18,565 nt of DNA. Source: Methanobacteriaceae archaeon. Its GTDB lineage: Archaea; Methanobacteriota; Methanobacteria; Methanobacteriales; Methanobacteriaceae. Both the position numbers and the translations under genes were made by a program. This document shows positions 1 to 7,475 of this stretch, one piece after another. The stretch spans positions 1-18,565 of the forward strand of contig JAUYBK010000040.1 of assembly GCA_030693105.1 (NCBI GenBank), written 5' to 3'. Each line of letters opens with the position of its first letter. Position 1 is the first letter of the stretch. The notes beneath the pieces were generated by a model, which saw nothing but the letters and a program-made list of their open reading frames with translations, did no database searches and was not told the origin of the DNA.

Positions 1-2
1 AG

Positions 3-611
3 GTGATTGTGGTCATGAATGAAAACCCTGACAATCCCGGTTATAAAAAATGGCAGAACCAGTGCATTGAAAGACTTGGAATAAAGTCTGTAGAAAATAT
101 ATTAGAACATCCCCAAATAGGATTGTTCACTCTGTGGTCGGTAGGATGGAGGGAAGATCAATTTGAGATGCAACCCATATACGTGCACAGTAAAGTTGCT
201 TTGGTGGATGATCTATGGGCCACAGTAGGTACAGCCAACTTGGATGGTGCGTCTCTAACCCATGTAAACGAACTTGAAGGTTTTTTTGATGCCAAATTTC
301 AAAGAAGCATGGAAATGAATGTTATTATACCTGAACTGGGTAAAAAATCAAACAGTGAAGTTGAAAAGCTGCGGAATTCATTGTGGAAGGAACATTTGGG
401 AATCAATGATATCTCTCATAGTAAAAGACCACCCGGGGGATGGTTGGAGACATGGCAAAAAACAGCTTACGAAAATATGAAAACCCTTAACCATAAAAAT
501 CCACATCTAACTGGTCAGATATTACCTTACAGCACAGAAAACACGGTTGAAAGTCAGCTTGATGATTTAAATATTGATACAACAGGATGGAATCTTTTAA
601 AGTCCGAATAA
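3..611 (+). CDS. Phospholipase D-like protein, C-terminal part (5' end outside window)
   Basis: The reading frame is open to the left edge, so this is the last 202 or so residues of a longer protein. It carries one HKD motif: HSK at residues 62-64 followed by D69 (HxKxxxxD), then the TVGTANLDG stretch at 74-82, as in the second catalytic half of PLD-superfamily enzymes (phosphodiesterases, cardiolipin synthases, phosphatidyltransferases). The first HKD motif would lie upstream of the window. No membrane segment is visible in this part. The roughly 90 residues after the motif are hydrophilic and contain a KRPPGGW stretch. A T-rich stretch after the stop (617-643) could terminate transcription. 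The substrate cannot be told: lipid synthesis and nuclease-like roles both remain possible. The superfamily call is firm. Confidence 0.85.
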   Translation: MIVVMNENPDNPGYKKWQNQCIERLGIKSVENILEHPQIGLFTLWSVGWREDQFEMQPIYVHSKVALVDDLWATVGTANLDGASLTHVNELEGFFDAKFQRSMEMNVIIPELGKKSNSEVEKLRNSLWKEHLGINDISHSKRPPGGWLETWQKTAYENMKTLNHKNPHLTGQILPYSTENTVESQLDDLNIDTTGWNLLKSE

Positions 612-649
612 AAACGCTTTTTCTGTATTGGAATTTCTTTTTAGCAATT

Positions 650-675
650 TATATTTGTGTAAAAATACAAATATA
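650..675. promoter_or_regulatory. Perfect 9-bp inverted repeat upstream of the radical SAM gene
   Basis: TATATTTGT at 650-658 and ACAAATATA at 667-675 are exact reverse complements separated by 8 bases. The right arm runs into an AT-rich ATATATAATA stretch (671-680) that could serve as the TATA box for the gene starting at 749. The position fits an operator overlapping a promoter. A terminator hairpin for the upstream PLD gene is less likely, because the arms have almost no G or C. Confidence 0.4.
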
Positions 676-748
676 TAATATTAAGACTTATTACATCTTC
701 AACAATCATATTTTAACTTAACCTTTATCGACTAAAAAGGGGGTAAAA

Positions 749-2197
749 ATGAATAAAGAAATTGATGTAATGCTCATAAACCCTTACGGTGAGAATGCAT
801 TGAAAAATGCTCTTGGTTTCATAGCCCCTCCCTTGAATCTCATGTACCTGGCATCATCTCTGGAGAAAGAATCTTACTCTGTTAAAATAGTTGATGATGA
901 CCTCCTCCAAAAAGGCTACAAACATGTGTCTGAAATGGCAGAAAAGCTCAATCCACATGTAGTAGCTGTTACTGCCACCACATCCACCATAAAAAGCGGA
1001 CTTAAATACTTGGAACTGGTTAAGAATATCCTGCCTAATTCTTTAACTGTAATAGGGGGTCCCCATGTTACTTTCATGCCATTAGAAACCTTAAAAGATT
1101 CTGAAGCCATTGATGTGGTGGTTATGGGTGAGGGTGAGGAGACCATGGTTGAATTAGCAGACCAATCCTCCCGGAAAATTTCAGATCTGGAAGATGTTAG
1201 GGGAATTGTTTTTAGGGACCCGAACACTGGAAGTTTAAAATCAACACCAGATAGACCTTTAATAAAGGACCTTGACTCATTACCTTTCCCAGCCAGACAT
1301 CTTGTTCCATTTAAATCCTACGGTGTCTCCAAAGAACAAACTGGGGGAATAATAACCAGCAGGGGTTGTGTGTATTCCTGTAGCTACTGTTCATCATCAC
1401 TGATCATGGGCAATAAGTTCCGATGGCGCAGTCCAGACAACGTGGTGGACGAAATAGAGGAATTAATAGATAACTACCAAATAAGAGAGATAGGCTTCAT
1501 GGACGACACATTCATGCTCATTAAAAGAAGGGCTAATGATATTGCCAATGAAATCAAAGCCAGAGGCATGGATTTGAGCTTCGTGGCATCATCCCGGGTT
1601 GACAGGGTTGACCCAGAGTTACTTCAAAATCTTAAAAATTCAGGAATGCAAACAATATATTACGGTGTTGAATCCGGGTCTCAGCGTATTTTGGACCTGA
1701 TGAAAAAAGGCATAACACTCAAAAACGTGGAAACTGCTGTTAAAAGTGCAAAAAATGCAGGTTTAGAAGTTTTAACCTCTTTCATATTAGGATATCCTGG
1801 AGAAACCGAAGATGATATGAATAAGACCATTGATTTCTCAACTAGACTTGATTCAGACTACTGCCAGTATTCTATACTTACACCATTTCCAGGAACACCA
1901 GTCTACAATGAACTCCGGGAAAAAAATTTAATAGACAATGATGACTGGGATGAATACACAGTACTAAAACCAGTTTTGAAATATGATGAAATGGGTTTAA
2001 ACAAGAAGATGGTGGAAAGAAAACTGGTCACAGCCTATTTGAAATACTACGCAAGGCCAAAATATCTCTTGAACCATCGGCATATGTTCAAGGTTATGTT
2101 TAAAACAGTTATTCGGAGTTTTATACTCCCAAAACTCATGGGAGGCAATGGTAAAGGTTGGTACCAAAACCTAGACAACAACACTTCGTCAAAATAG
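749..2197 (+). CDS. B12-binding-type radical SAM protein
   Basis: This 482-residue protein has the two-domain layout of cobalamin-dependent radical SAM enzymes (BchE-like group). An N-terminal Rossmann-like B12-binding domain (about 1-170) contains GGPH at 103-106 and GEGE at 127-130. The radical SAM barrel follows, with the [4Fe-4S] cysteines C207, C211 and C214 (CxxxCxxC) and a GVESGS motif near 306-311 that usually helps bind SAM. The DxHxxG cobalamin-ligand motif of the classic fold is absent; the corresponding region reads DDDLLQKGY, as is common in this subgroup. The ATG follows a strong ribosome binding site (GGGGGT near 739-744). It appears to be a single-gene unit. Members of this group carry out methylations, ring closures or lipid and cofactor modifications, and the substrate here cannot be inferred. 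No signal peptide is seen, so it is probably cytosolic. Confidence 0.9.
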   Translation: MNKEIDVMLINPYGENALKNALGFIAPPLNLMYLASSLEKESYSVKIVDDDLLQKGYKHVSEMAEKLNPHVVAVTATTSTIKSGLKYLELVKNILPNSLTVIGGPHVTFMPLETLKDSEAIDVVVMGEGEETMVELADQSSRKISDLEDVRGIVFRDPNTGSLKSTPDRPLIKDLDSLPFPARHLVPFKSYGVSKEQTGGIITSRGCVYSCSYCSSSLIMGNKFRWRSPDNVVDEIEELIDNYQIREIGFMDDTFMLIKRRANDIANEIKARGMDLSFVASSRVDRVDPELLQNLKNSGMQTIYYGVESGSQRILDLMKKGITLKNVETAVKSAKNAGLEVLTSFILGYPGETEDDMNKTIDFSTRLDSDYCQYSILTPFPGTPVYNELREKNLIDNDDWDEYTVLKPVLKYDEMGLNKKMVERKLVTAYLKYYARPKYLLNHRHMFKVMFKTVIRSFILPKLMGGNGKGWYQNLDNNTSSK

Positions 2198-2252
2198 ACA
2201 AAAATAAATTTCAATATTATGAATTAGAATGTAAAACTATTGGAGGGATTCT

Positions 2253-2399
2253 ATGAGTGAAAAAACAGGTGAAATCAAAGGAAAAGCTAAAGAGATGAAA
2301 GGAGAAATTAAGGGGAAAACTAAGGAGATGGAAGGAGAAATTAAAGGGAAGGCTAAAGAAGCTGAAGGGAAAATAAAAGGTAAAATTAAGAAATTATAA
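2253..2399 (+). CDS. 48-residue CsbD/LEA-like repeat protein
   Basis: A short frame with an ideal ribosome binding site: GGAGGG at 2242-2247, five bases before the ATG. The product is almost entirely an 11-residue repeat: EIKGKAKEMKG (7-17), EIKGKTKEMEG (18-28), EIKGKAKEAEG (29-39), then a partial KIKGKIKKL. It is rich in Lys and Glu and has no Cys, Trp, Pro or aromatic residue. The 11-residue period and the EGKxK-type composition resemble CsbD stress proteins and LEA group 3 proteins, which form amphipathic helices on drying or on contact with membranes. It is shorter than usual CsbD proteins (about 60-70 residues), so the family link is tentative. It lies alone between the radical SAM gene and the ABC exporter, with its own terminator. 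Confidence 0.75.
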   Translation: MSEKTGEIKGKAKEMKGEIKGKTKEMEGEIKGKAKEAEGKIKGKIKKL

Positions 2400-2430
2400 A
2401 TCGAGGATATAAATATATTTCTATCAATAC

Positions 2431-2437
2431 TTTTTTT
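2431..2437 (+). terminator. Oligo-T terminator after the repeat protein
   Basis: Seven T residues in a row, 32 bases after the stop of the 48-residue protein, with no hairpin before them. Archaeal RNA polymerase stops at such U-tracts. Confidence 0.4.
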
Positions 2438-2515
2438 AAATTACTTTAAATATGGGAGTTTTAGAAGATTCGGTGAAATGCGTAAGTTCGGCTTGATATT
2501 GTATGGTGATGCTCT

Positions 2516-3433
2516 TTGATTGAGGCCAAGAATCTTACTAGGAAATTTGGTGATTTAACTGCAGTAGATAACCTCACCTTAAATATTAAGGAAGGAGAGG
2601 TTTTTGGTTTCCTGGGGCCCAACGGTGCAGGTAAAACCACTACCATGAGGATACTTGCCTGCCTGATATCAAAGACTGAAGGAGAAGCTAAAATAGCAGG
2701 TTATGATGTTAGTGATGAAGAAGATTCCCTGAAAATCAGGAAGATCGTGGGCTTGCTTCCTGAAAATGTTGGTCTCTATGATGATCTAACCGCTTATAAG
2801 AATCTGGATTTTTATGGGAAACTCTATGAATGTTCCCAGACTCAAAGGAAGGAAAATATTGAGCATTTTCTTATGTTGTTAGGACTTTGGGATAAAAGAG
2901 ACGTCATGGTTGGAACTTTTTCTAAGGGAATGAAACAAAAACTTGCTATAGCACGGGCTCTTATTCATGACCCTGAAATATTATTCTTAGACGAGCCCAC
3001 TGCGAATCTGGACCCTGAATCGTCGAAGACAGTTAGGGAATTCATACTGGATTTGAAGCGGGAGAAGAAGACTATTTTCCTTAATACACATAACCTCGAT
3101 GAAGCCCAGAGGATTTGTGACAAAATTGGAATATTCAACTCTAAACTGATGGCCATAGGCACTCCTGAAGAATTAGAGGAATCAGTTTGGAGTAATAAAA
3201 CCGTAATCCTATTAGAACAAGTCACCGATGAAATCTTGAAGGCATTGGATAAGTTTTCACTAAATATCACCACTCATAGTAATAAGCTAATTATTGACGT
3301 AGCTAATCCCGAAAAAGATAATCCCATCATTGTAGATGCAGTAGTCGGGGCTGGTGGGCGAATTCAATACGTTACCCGGCTCAGTCCAACTTTAGAAGAT
3401 GCCTACCTGAAAATTGTGAGGATGGGTCAATGA
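2516..3433 (+). CDS. ABC transporter ATP-binding protein (ABC-2 exporter type)
   Basis: This is a 305-residue ATPase of the drug/antibiotic exporter class. Visible motifs are Walker A GPNGAGKTT at 34-42, the signature as FSKGM (135-139) instead of LSGGQ, Walker B LFLDEP (156-161), the following D-loop NLDPE, and the switch His in NTHNLDEA (H192). The C-terminal 90 or so residues form the extra domain common in ABC-2 exporters. The start is a TTG: GGTGAT at 2505-2510 sits at the right distance, and the nearby ATGs are out of frame. Its TGA overlaps the ATG of the permease gene (ATGA at 3430-3433), so the two are translationally coupled. The exported substrate is unknown. Confidence 0.93.
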   Translation: MIEAKNLTRKFGDLTAVDNLTLNIKEGEVFGFLGPNGAGKTTTMRILACLISKTEGEAKIAGYDVSDEEDSLKIRKIVGLLPENVGLYDDLTAYKNLDFYGKLYECSQTQRKENIEHFLMLLGLWDKRDVMVGTFSKGMKQKLAIARALIHDPEILFLDEPTANLDPESSKTVREFILDLKREKKTIFLNTHNLDEAQRICDKIGIFNSKLMAIGTPEELEESVWSNKTVILLEQVTDEILKALDKFSLNITTHSNKLIIDVANPEKDNPIIVDAVVGAGGRIQYVTRLSPTLEDAYLKIVRMGQ

Positions 3434-4152
3434 AACTCTGGAAATCATGGGTTATCGCCACCAAGGACTTCAACATATTCCTTAAGAAAAAGCGTATTCT
3501 ATATACCTTGATTATTCTCCCGCTTTTAATTTCCATTGGTTTACCTATAGTAATTTCAAGCCTGGATAGTCCAGGAACAGAGATTATATCGTTGCTGAAC
3601 GCATTTTCCTATTTTTATATAATCTTATCTATTATCCAATCAAGTACCCTGGCATCCTACAGTATTCTGGGCGAGAAGATCGAGCAAAGTTTAGAACCAC
3701 TCCTGGCCACACCCACCACTGACAGTGAACTTTTATTGGGAAAGACCATAGCATCATTCCTGCCCTGCATAGGCGTAATATATGTTAGTTCTATAATTTT
3801 CATGGTGCTTTCGGATGCAATCACTAATAATACCATTGGTTATCTTTTTTTCCCAAATTGGAATATGGCGTTTATTCTCCTGTTAGCGGTCCCTCTCTCA
3901 TCTATTTTAAGCGTCCAATTAAATGTGATCATATCTGCCAGAGTCAATGATGTGAGAACTGCGAATCAGCTCGGATTGCTTCTAGAGATACCATTTTTAG
4001 GCGTATATTTAATGCTGGTGACGAATATAGCCTCACTTAACATTATTAATATACTAGCAATCATTACCCTACTCTTACTGACTGTTGCAGCATTCTTCTA
4101 CCTAAACAAGACCATCTTCCAAAGAGACAAGATACTAACCCAGTGGAAGTAA
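3430..4152 (+). CDS. ABC-2 type permease
   Basis: A 240-residue membrane protein with six hydrophobic segments, starting at roughly residues 25, 60, 110, 145, 175 and 205. A basic N-terminus (KKKR near residue 20) precedes the first segment, consistent with a cytoplasmic N-terminus. EKIEQSLEPLLATPT between segments 2 and 3 is the amphipathic coupling region typical of ABC-2 permeases. It overlaps the ATPase gene by four bases, and the two genes together would make a homodimeric-permease exporter. The length is normal for the compact form of the family. A run of ten T residues follows 70 bases downstream. Confidence 0.88.
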   Translation: MKLWKSWVIATKDFNIFLKKKRILYTLIILPLLISIGLPIVISSLDSPGTEIISLLNAFSYFYIILSIIQSSTLASYSILGEKIEQSLEPLLATPTTDSELLLGKTIASFLPCIGVIYVSSIIFMVLSDAITNNTIGYLFFPNWNMAFILLLAVPLSSILSVQLNVIISARVNDVRTANQLGLLLEIPFLGVYLMLVTNIASLNIINILAIITLLLLTVAAFFYLNKTIFQRDKILTQWK

Positions 4153-4221
4153 AATAAAATCCCACTATCTAACTTGAATTAAAATCAACAAAGGATGTAT
4201 TCTAAAAAAAATTATAAGGAA

Positions 4222-4231
4222 TTTTTTTTTT
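4222..4231 (+). terminator. Oligo-T terminator after the ABC exporter operon
   Basis: Ten T residues in a row, preceded by ATAAGGAA, in the gap between the permease stop and the next gene. This is the usual archaeal intrinsic terminator. Confidence 0.6.
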
Positions 4232-4337
4232 GCTCTATAAAATGAAGGAAACATTTAGATAGATAATTTTATTATTTTCCTGATACAGATTCTAAAGGGT
4301 AGGGGATTTTAAATGCCGCTGTAGAGGGGGTAATATT

Positions 4338-4694
4338 TTGAATGAAGGGGTTAAAAAATCAAGTGATGAAAGACAAAAATGGTTTAAGAGACTTACCATC
4401 ATCGTGGCAATATGGGGAATTTTGAGTCTTTTATTCTCATCTACGGTATTTGGAGTAATTTTCATTCTCTTTGCAGTGTTAATTTTTGTATCCAGAAGTT
4501 CCATGGCCATCTATGCACTTGGAATTGTATTGTGGATTTTAGGAATAATACAATTATTAAACGCATCCGGGATTACCAATATAGGATTTGTACAGGGTGC
4601 AGCCCAGGGAACTGAATTGATATTAGTGGCCATTGCAAACCTGGCCATAGGACTGTTAATTATCTACAGAACATGGAAATTAAGTTCTCAATGA
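4338..4694 (+). CDS. Small membrane protein, four predicted helices
   Basis: A 118-residue protein with a short charged N-terminus (residues 1-18, many Lys and Glu) followed by four hydrophobic segments at about 19-36, 38-52, 55-77 and 90-110. TTG is the only start that fits: GAGGGGG at 4324-4330 lies seven bases upstream, and the ATG at 4342 is in another frame. No catalytic motif is seen and I do not recognise the family. It is followed 59 bases later by the flavodoxin gene on the same strand, so the two may be cotranscribed. Confidence 0.75.
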   Translation: MNEGVKKSSDERQKWFKRLTIIVAIWGILSLLFSSTVFGVIFILFAVLIFVSRSSMAIYALGIVLWILGIIQLLNASGITNIGFVQGAAQGTELILVAIANLAIGLLIIYRTWKLSSQ

Positions 4695-4753
4695 TTCCAG
4701 CACCAGAGAAGAGAAAATTGTAATATAGTTAAAACAATTATGAGTGATTTTTC

Positions 4754-5220
4754 ATGAAAACATTAGTGGTTTTTTATTCAAGAACGGGTAATACTCGTAG
4801 AGTGGCTGAAGAAATTCAAAATAGTCTTGATTGTGATATAGAAGAGATTATTGACACCAAAAAAAGGTCAGGTCCGTTGGGATATATGAAATCAGGAAGA
4901 GATGCTAGTAGTGGTAAATTAACAGTTCTCAAGGACATAACCCATGATCCTGCCAGCTATGATCTGTTAATTATCGGCACGCCCCTCTGGGCCTGGCACG
5001 TATCCACACCCGCCCGGACCTATATACACCAGAACCATACGAAATTCAGCAAAGTTGCCTTCTTTTGTACAGCTGGTGGTAAAAGCTTTGGCGGGACCTC
5101 AAGGACATGAAAGAATTAAGTGGACTAGCTCCCATTGAAACTCTAGGCGTAAGAGAAAAAGAAATCAAAGATGGTAGTTACAAATCCCATGTAGCTGAAT
5201 TTGTTAAAAACATCCAATAA
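4754..5220 (+). pseudogene. Flavodoxin gene with a frameshift near its 3' end
   Basis: The frame from ATG 4754 encodes a short-chain flavodoxin: the FMN phosphate-binding loop SRTGNTRR is at residues 9-16, followed by GTPLWAWHVS (an FMN-ring loop) and the FFCTAGGKSFGG stretch. It stops at 5110, after 118 residues. The missing tail (KDMKELSGLAPIETLGVREK to the end) is present directly downstream in another frame and ends at TAA 5218-5220. Restoring one base at about 5098-5100 (ACCTCAAG read as ACC-TTC-AAG) gives a continuous protein of about 155 residues, normal for the family. A genuine frameshift and a sequence error cannot be told apart here. The tail is present again at 16259-16378. If intact, the protein would carry electrons by way of FMN. 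Confidence 0.8.
5101..5220 (+). repeat. Flavodoxin 3' tail, copy 1 of 2
   Basis: This 120-base stretch matches 16259-16378 at 115 positions by direct comparison. Weaker similarity continues for about 120 bases past the stop: both copies have a CCACCTCTTCT block, then TAACTTCAGGAGACACCCTC, and later AAATTATTTCA. The match begins at AAGGACAT, right at the frameshift in this copy. Confidence 0.9.
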
Positions 5221-5422
5221 AAATTTGGTACAATTACCTTGAGACAAATCCACCTCTTCTTTTGTTTAACTTCAGGAGACACCCTCCATTCTATCAAAAC
5301 TCATATTGTAAGTGTAAGAATATGAAAATTATTTCATTTGTATAGTAGCAACAGACCAGAAAATTTAAAAAAAAATATTAGCTTTAGTTTATAGAATATT
5401 AATTTGATAATTTTCTTAGGAA

Positions 5423-5851
5423 GTGGGGGTCTTGGAAGAAACTAAAAAAAGTGGACAAAAATCAGAGTACGTAGCTGCCATAATCTTTAACCTGATTTGG
5501 TGGTACATTGTCAATAATTTGCTCAACTGGCAAGTTTACTTTGTTACCAATGCTTTTAATGAAGTTTTATGGATTATTAACCTGTCAATAATAGTTTCAA
5601 TTATTGGAAACGGCCTGCTCCTTTTCTACAGTCCAGAAAGGTTGCGACATGGGGTGAAAATCTTTATAAATATTATCAGTTTCATCGCCGTATACATAGT
5701 CTGGACGGTATTCCCATTCAATTTCAATAATTCATTCTATGATTGGGGCTTCGGTGTCCTGTTGATACTGGCCATGATAGGAATAATTATTGCCATAATA
5801 GTAGAAATTTACCTCCTGGTAACCGGAAAACCAAAATTAACTGGGAATTAA
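5423..5851 (+). CDS. Small membrane protein, four predicted helices
   Basis: A 142-residue protein with a hydrophilic N-terminus and four hydrophobic segments at about 17-34, 48-68, 78-100 and 108-132, ending in a short basic tail. No catalytic motif is seen and I do not recognise the family. The start is uncertain: GTG at 5423 gives the longest form, but TTG at 5432 sits behind AGGAAG/GGGGG sequence and could be the real start, three codons later. It stands alone, 200 bases after the broken flavodoxin gene. The four-helix layout resembles the protein at 4338-4694, but I see no clear sequence match. Confidence 0.7.
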   Translation: MGVLEETKKSGQKSEYVAAIIFNLIWWYIVNNLLNWQVYFVTNAFNEVLWIINLSIIVSIIGNGLLLFYSPERLRHGVKIFINIISFIAVYIVWTVFPFNFNNSFYDWGFGVLLILAMIGIIIAIIVEIYLLVTGKPKLTGN

Positions 5852-6188
5852 ACTGGGCTTTTATCTAGTTTGGATCTACGTTAGATCGTCAGAGGTAGAT
5901 TTACGAAGTATTTCCTTTTATATAAACTGTTTTTTTATCAAGTGTTAATACCCGTGATAATTCACTCTTTTTAATAGAATATCCTTTATAACGCCTTATT
6001 TTGATTTTATTTTTTGACTTTCCGGACACGGAATAAAAAGGGTTGTAGTAGGTAGGGCGTTACAGTACTGGTGAGGTTGATCAATTCCGATGATGAAATT
6101 AGTGTATAGATAAAATGGACGACCCGTAGATGAAGGGATTTGTAATGCGTTACAGTAAGAGTAAGTAAAATATTAAAAGGAAATTACC
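5852..6188. other. Gene-free stretch with a short hairpin
   Basis: No convincing frame on either strand. ATCTAC (5874-5879) and GTAGAT (5895-5900) could pair over a 15-base loop soon after the upstream stop, but no T-run follows directly, so terminator function is doubtful. The right half contains the 11-bp direct repeats described separately. Confidence 0.4.
6057..6157 (+). repeat. 11-bp direct repeats, GCGTTACAGTA
   Basis: GCGTTACAGTA occurs at 6057-6067 and again at 6147-6157, starts exactly 90 bases apart, the second copy 31 bases before the HTH gene. The spacing and position suggest binding sites for the HTH protein or the ends of an inserted or duplicated segment. The sequence between them shows no coding signal. 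Confidence 0.4.
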
Positions 6189-6377
6189 ATGAAAAGTGAA
6201 AGTAAAATGGGGAGACCCACCAAATTAACCCAGGAAATACAGGACGAAATCGTTGAATATCTCAAAACAGGGAATTATGTAGAAACAGCGTGTCAACTGG
6301 CCGGGATTGCTACATCCACTTATTATGAATGGCTTAAAAAAGCTGATAAATCTTCCAGATCCCCCATACGATCCTGA
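6189..6377 (+). CDS. Truncated phage-type helix-turn-helix protein
   Basis: Begins at ATG with AAAGGA six to seven bases upstream. Residues 8-52 (GRPTKLTQEIQDEIVEYL onward to YYEWLKKADK) match the N-terminal HTH found in phage and transposon proteins, including small terminase subunits. In such proteins the helix YEWLK is followed by a further charged domain. Here the frame ends ten residues later, in RSPIRS, exactly where the opposite strand begins to read as an ARPP-1-like remnant. The gene therefore looks cut by a rearrangement near 6350-6362. The remaining 62 residues could still bind DNA, but I regard it as a probable remnant. Confidence 0.55.
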   Translation: MKSESKMGRPTKLTQEIQDEIVEYLKTGNYVETACQLAGIATSTYYEWLKKADKSSRSPIRS

Positions 6378-6644
6378 TACACATCCCACAGAGCTTTAAT
6401 TTGAGATAGAACCTGGGCCTCATCTGATAGCTCCTCTATGGCATTACTCACCGATTTCTGGTCAGACCGAAATTCACCGGTGCATCGTAAAGAATGGCAT
6501 AGAGACTCCAGGTTGGGACCGGCGAATCCGACTAGCAGCCAACAACCCCGAATCTCGGAACTTACTAGAGGTATATCTCCAGCGGCCCTGTTCAGTACAG
6601 CTAACCGGGATCACCGTTTCAGATTTTTCCTTAAAAACCATCAT
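6357..6644 (-). pseudogene. ARPP-1-like domain remnant, frameshifted
   Basis: On the minus strand from ATG 6644 the frame reads SETVIPVSCTEQGRWRYTSS, then KFRDSGLLAASRIRR, and stops at 6474. The neighbouring frame then reads SLRCTGEFRSDQKSV and continues through DEAQVLSQIKALWDVYQD to RMGDLE near 6357. The combined order (IPVSC-EQGRW, then RSDQ, then a final YQDRMGDLE) matches the central part of the ARPP-1 domain family as I remember it. The frameshift lies at about 6490-6505. Both ends of the domain are missing: an in-frame stop precedes the ATG and the left side runs into the HTH gene. The family is of unknown function. Confidence 0.65.
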
Positions 6645-6770
6645 AACTTAGTATTTAATAGGATATAATCCTGATTTAATCTAAACTCTTTTATTATTAA
6701 AATTAGATTTTCATACTGGTTGATAGATTCTAAAAAAGATTTATATTCTATAAATACTAATGTGATTTCA

Positions 6771-7475
6771 ATGTACCTTGAAGATTTAAAAAAAGAGTTG
6801 AAGGCCACTTTAAAATCCCTTTTACCGGCTATTATTCTAATCCTGGTTTTCCAAATATTTTTTATTAAAATGCCTTTAAATGATTTTATAACCATTATCA
6901 GCGGATTATTATTCACCATTTTAGGATTTACTTTCTTTATACAAGGCGCTAAAAAAGGATTATTGCCTCTGGGAGAAAATTTAGGTGCTTCTTTTATAGA
7001 AAAAAGAGCATTTTTCGTGATATTATTATTTGGTTTTTTATTAGGTCTAACTTTGACCATTGCTGAGCCAGATGTAAGACTGGTTGCTTTTCAAATAGGT
7101 CAGATAACCACCTTAAATATCACTCAACTAGAATTAATATTCGTAACTTCTCTGGGATTAGGTGCATTTACCTTATTAGCAGTTTTAAGGAGTATGCTTG
7201 ATTTCCCTATACAGTACATTCTAATACCCGGATACAGTACGGCCATTATACTATCCTTATTGGTGAATAATGAATTTATATCCAAAGCATTTGATCTAGG
7301 GGCTGTAACCACTGGACCTATGACTGTGCCTTTTTTAATTGCCTTAGGAGTGGGTATTGCATCAGTTCTGGGTGGAAGAGATAGGATGGAATCTGGTTTT
7401 GGAATAATGGCTATTGGTTCTATTGGCCCCATACTGGCCATACTAATCTGGGGCTTAATTAGGGGAGGGATATGA
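6771..7475 (+). CDS. DUF1538 family membrane protein (first of pair)
   Basis: A hydrophobic protein of 234 residues from ATG 6771, with about seven membrane segments. I chose this start because GTGAT (6762-6766) lies four bases upstream; a TTG at 6720 would add 17 polar residues without a ribosome binding site. DUF1538 features are the GAKKGLLPLGENLG loop, the TIAEPDVR motif after the third hydrophobic segment, and the IPGYS and AFDLGAVTTGP motifs in the second half. The same motifs occur at matching places in the next gene, so the two are paralogues. It overlaps that gene by four bases (ATGA at 7472-7475). The family is membrane-embedded and has no known substrate that I can state. Conserved Asp, Glu and Gly-Pro motifs within membrane segments suggest a transporter or channel. 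Confidence 0.82.
   Translation: MYLEDLKKELKATLKSLLPAIILILVFQIFFIKMPLNDFITIISGLLFTILGFTFFIQGAKKGLLPLGENLGASFIEKRAFFVILLFGFLLGLTLTIAEPDVRLVAFQIGQITTLNITQLELIFVTSLGLGAFTLLAVLRSMLDFPIQYILIPGYSTAIILSLLVNNEFISKAFDLGAVTTGPMTVPFLIALGVGIASVLGGRDRMESGFGIMAIGSIGPILAILIWGLIRGGI

Noticed and set aside
4754..5110. Flavodoxin as a complete 118-residue protein
   Set aside because: The remaining family-typical tail follows immediately in another frame, so the short form is the result of a frameshift.
5874..5900. Hairpin after the 142-residue membrane protein as an intrinsic terminator
   Set aside because: The stem is only 6 bp with a 15-base loop and no T-run follows directly.
6438..6668. 76-residue plus-strand frame over the HTH/ARPP region
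   Set aside because: It is antisense to the ARPP-1-like remnant, whose motifs explain the open frame; the composition is implausible for a protein.
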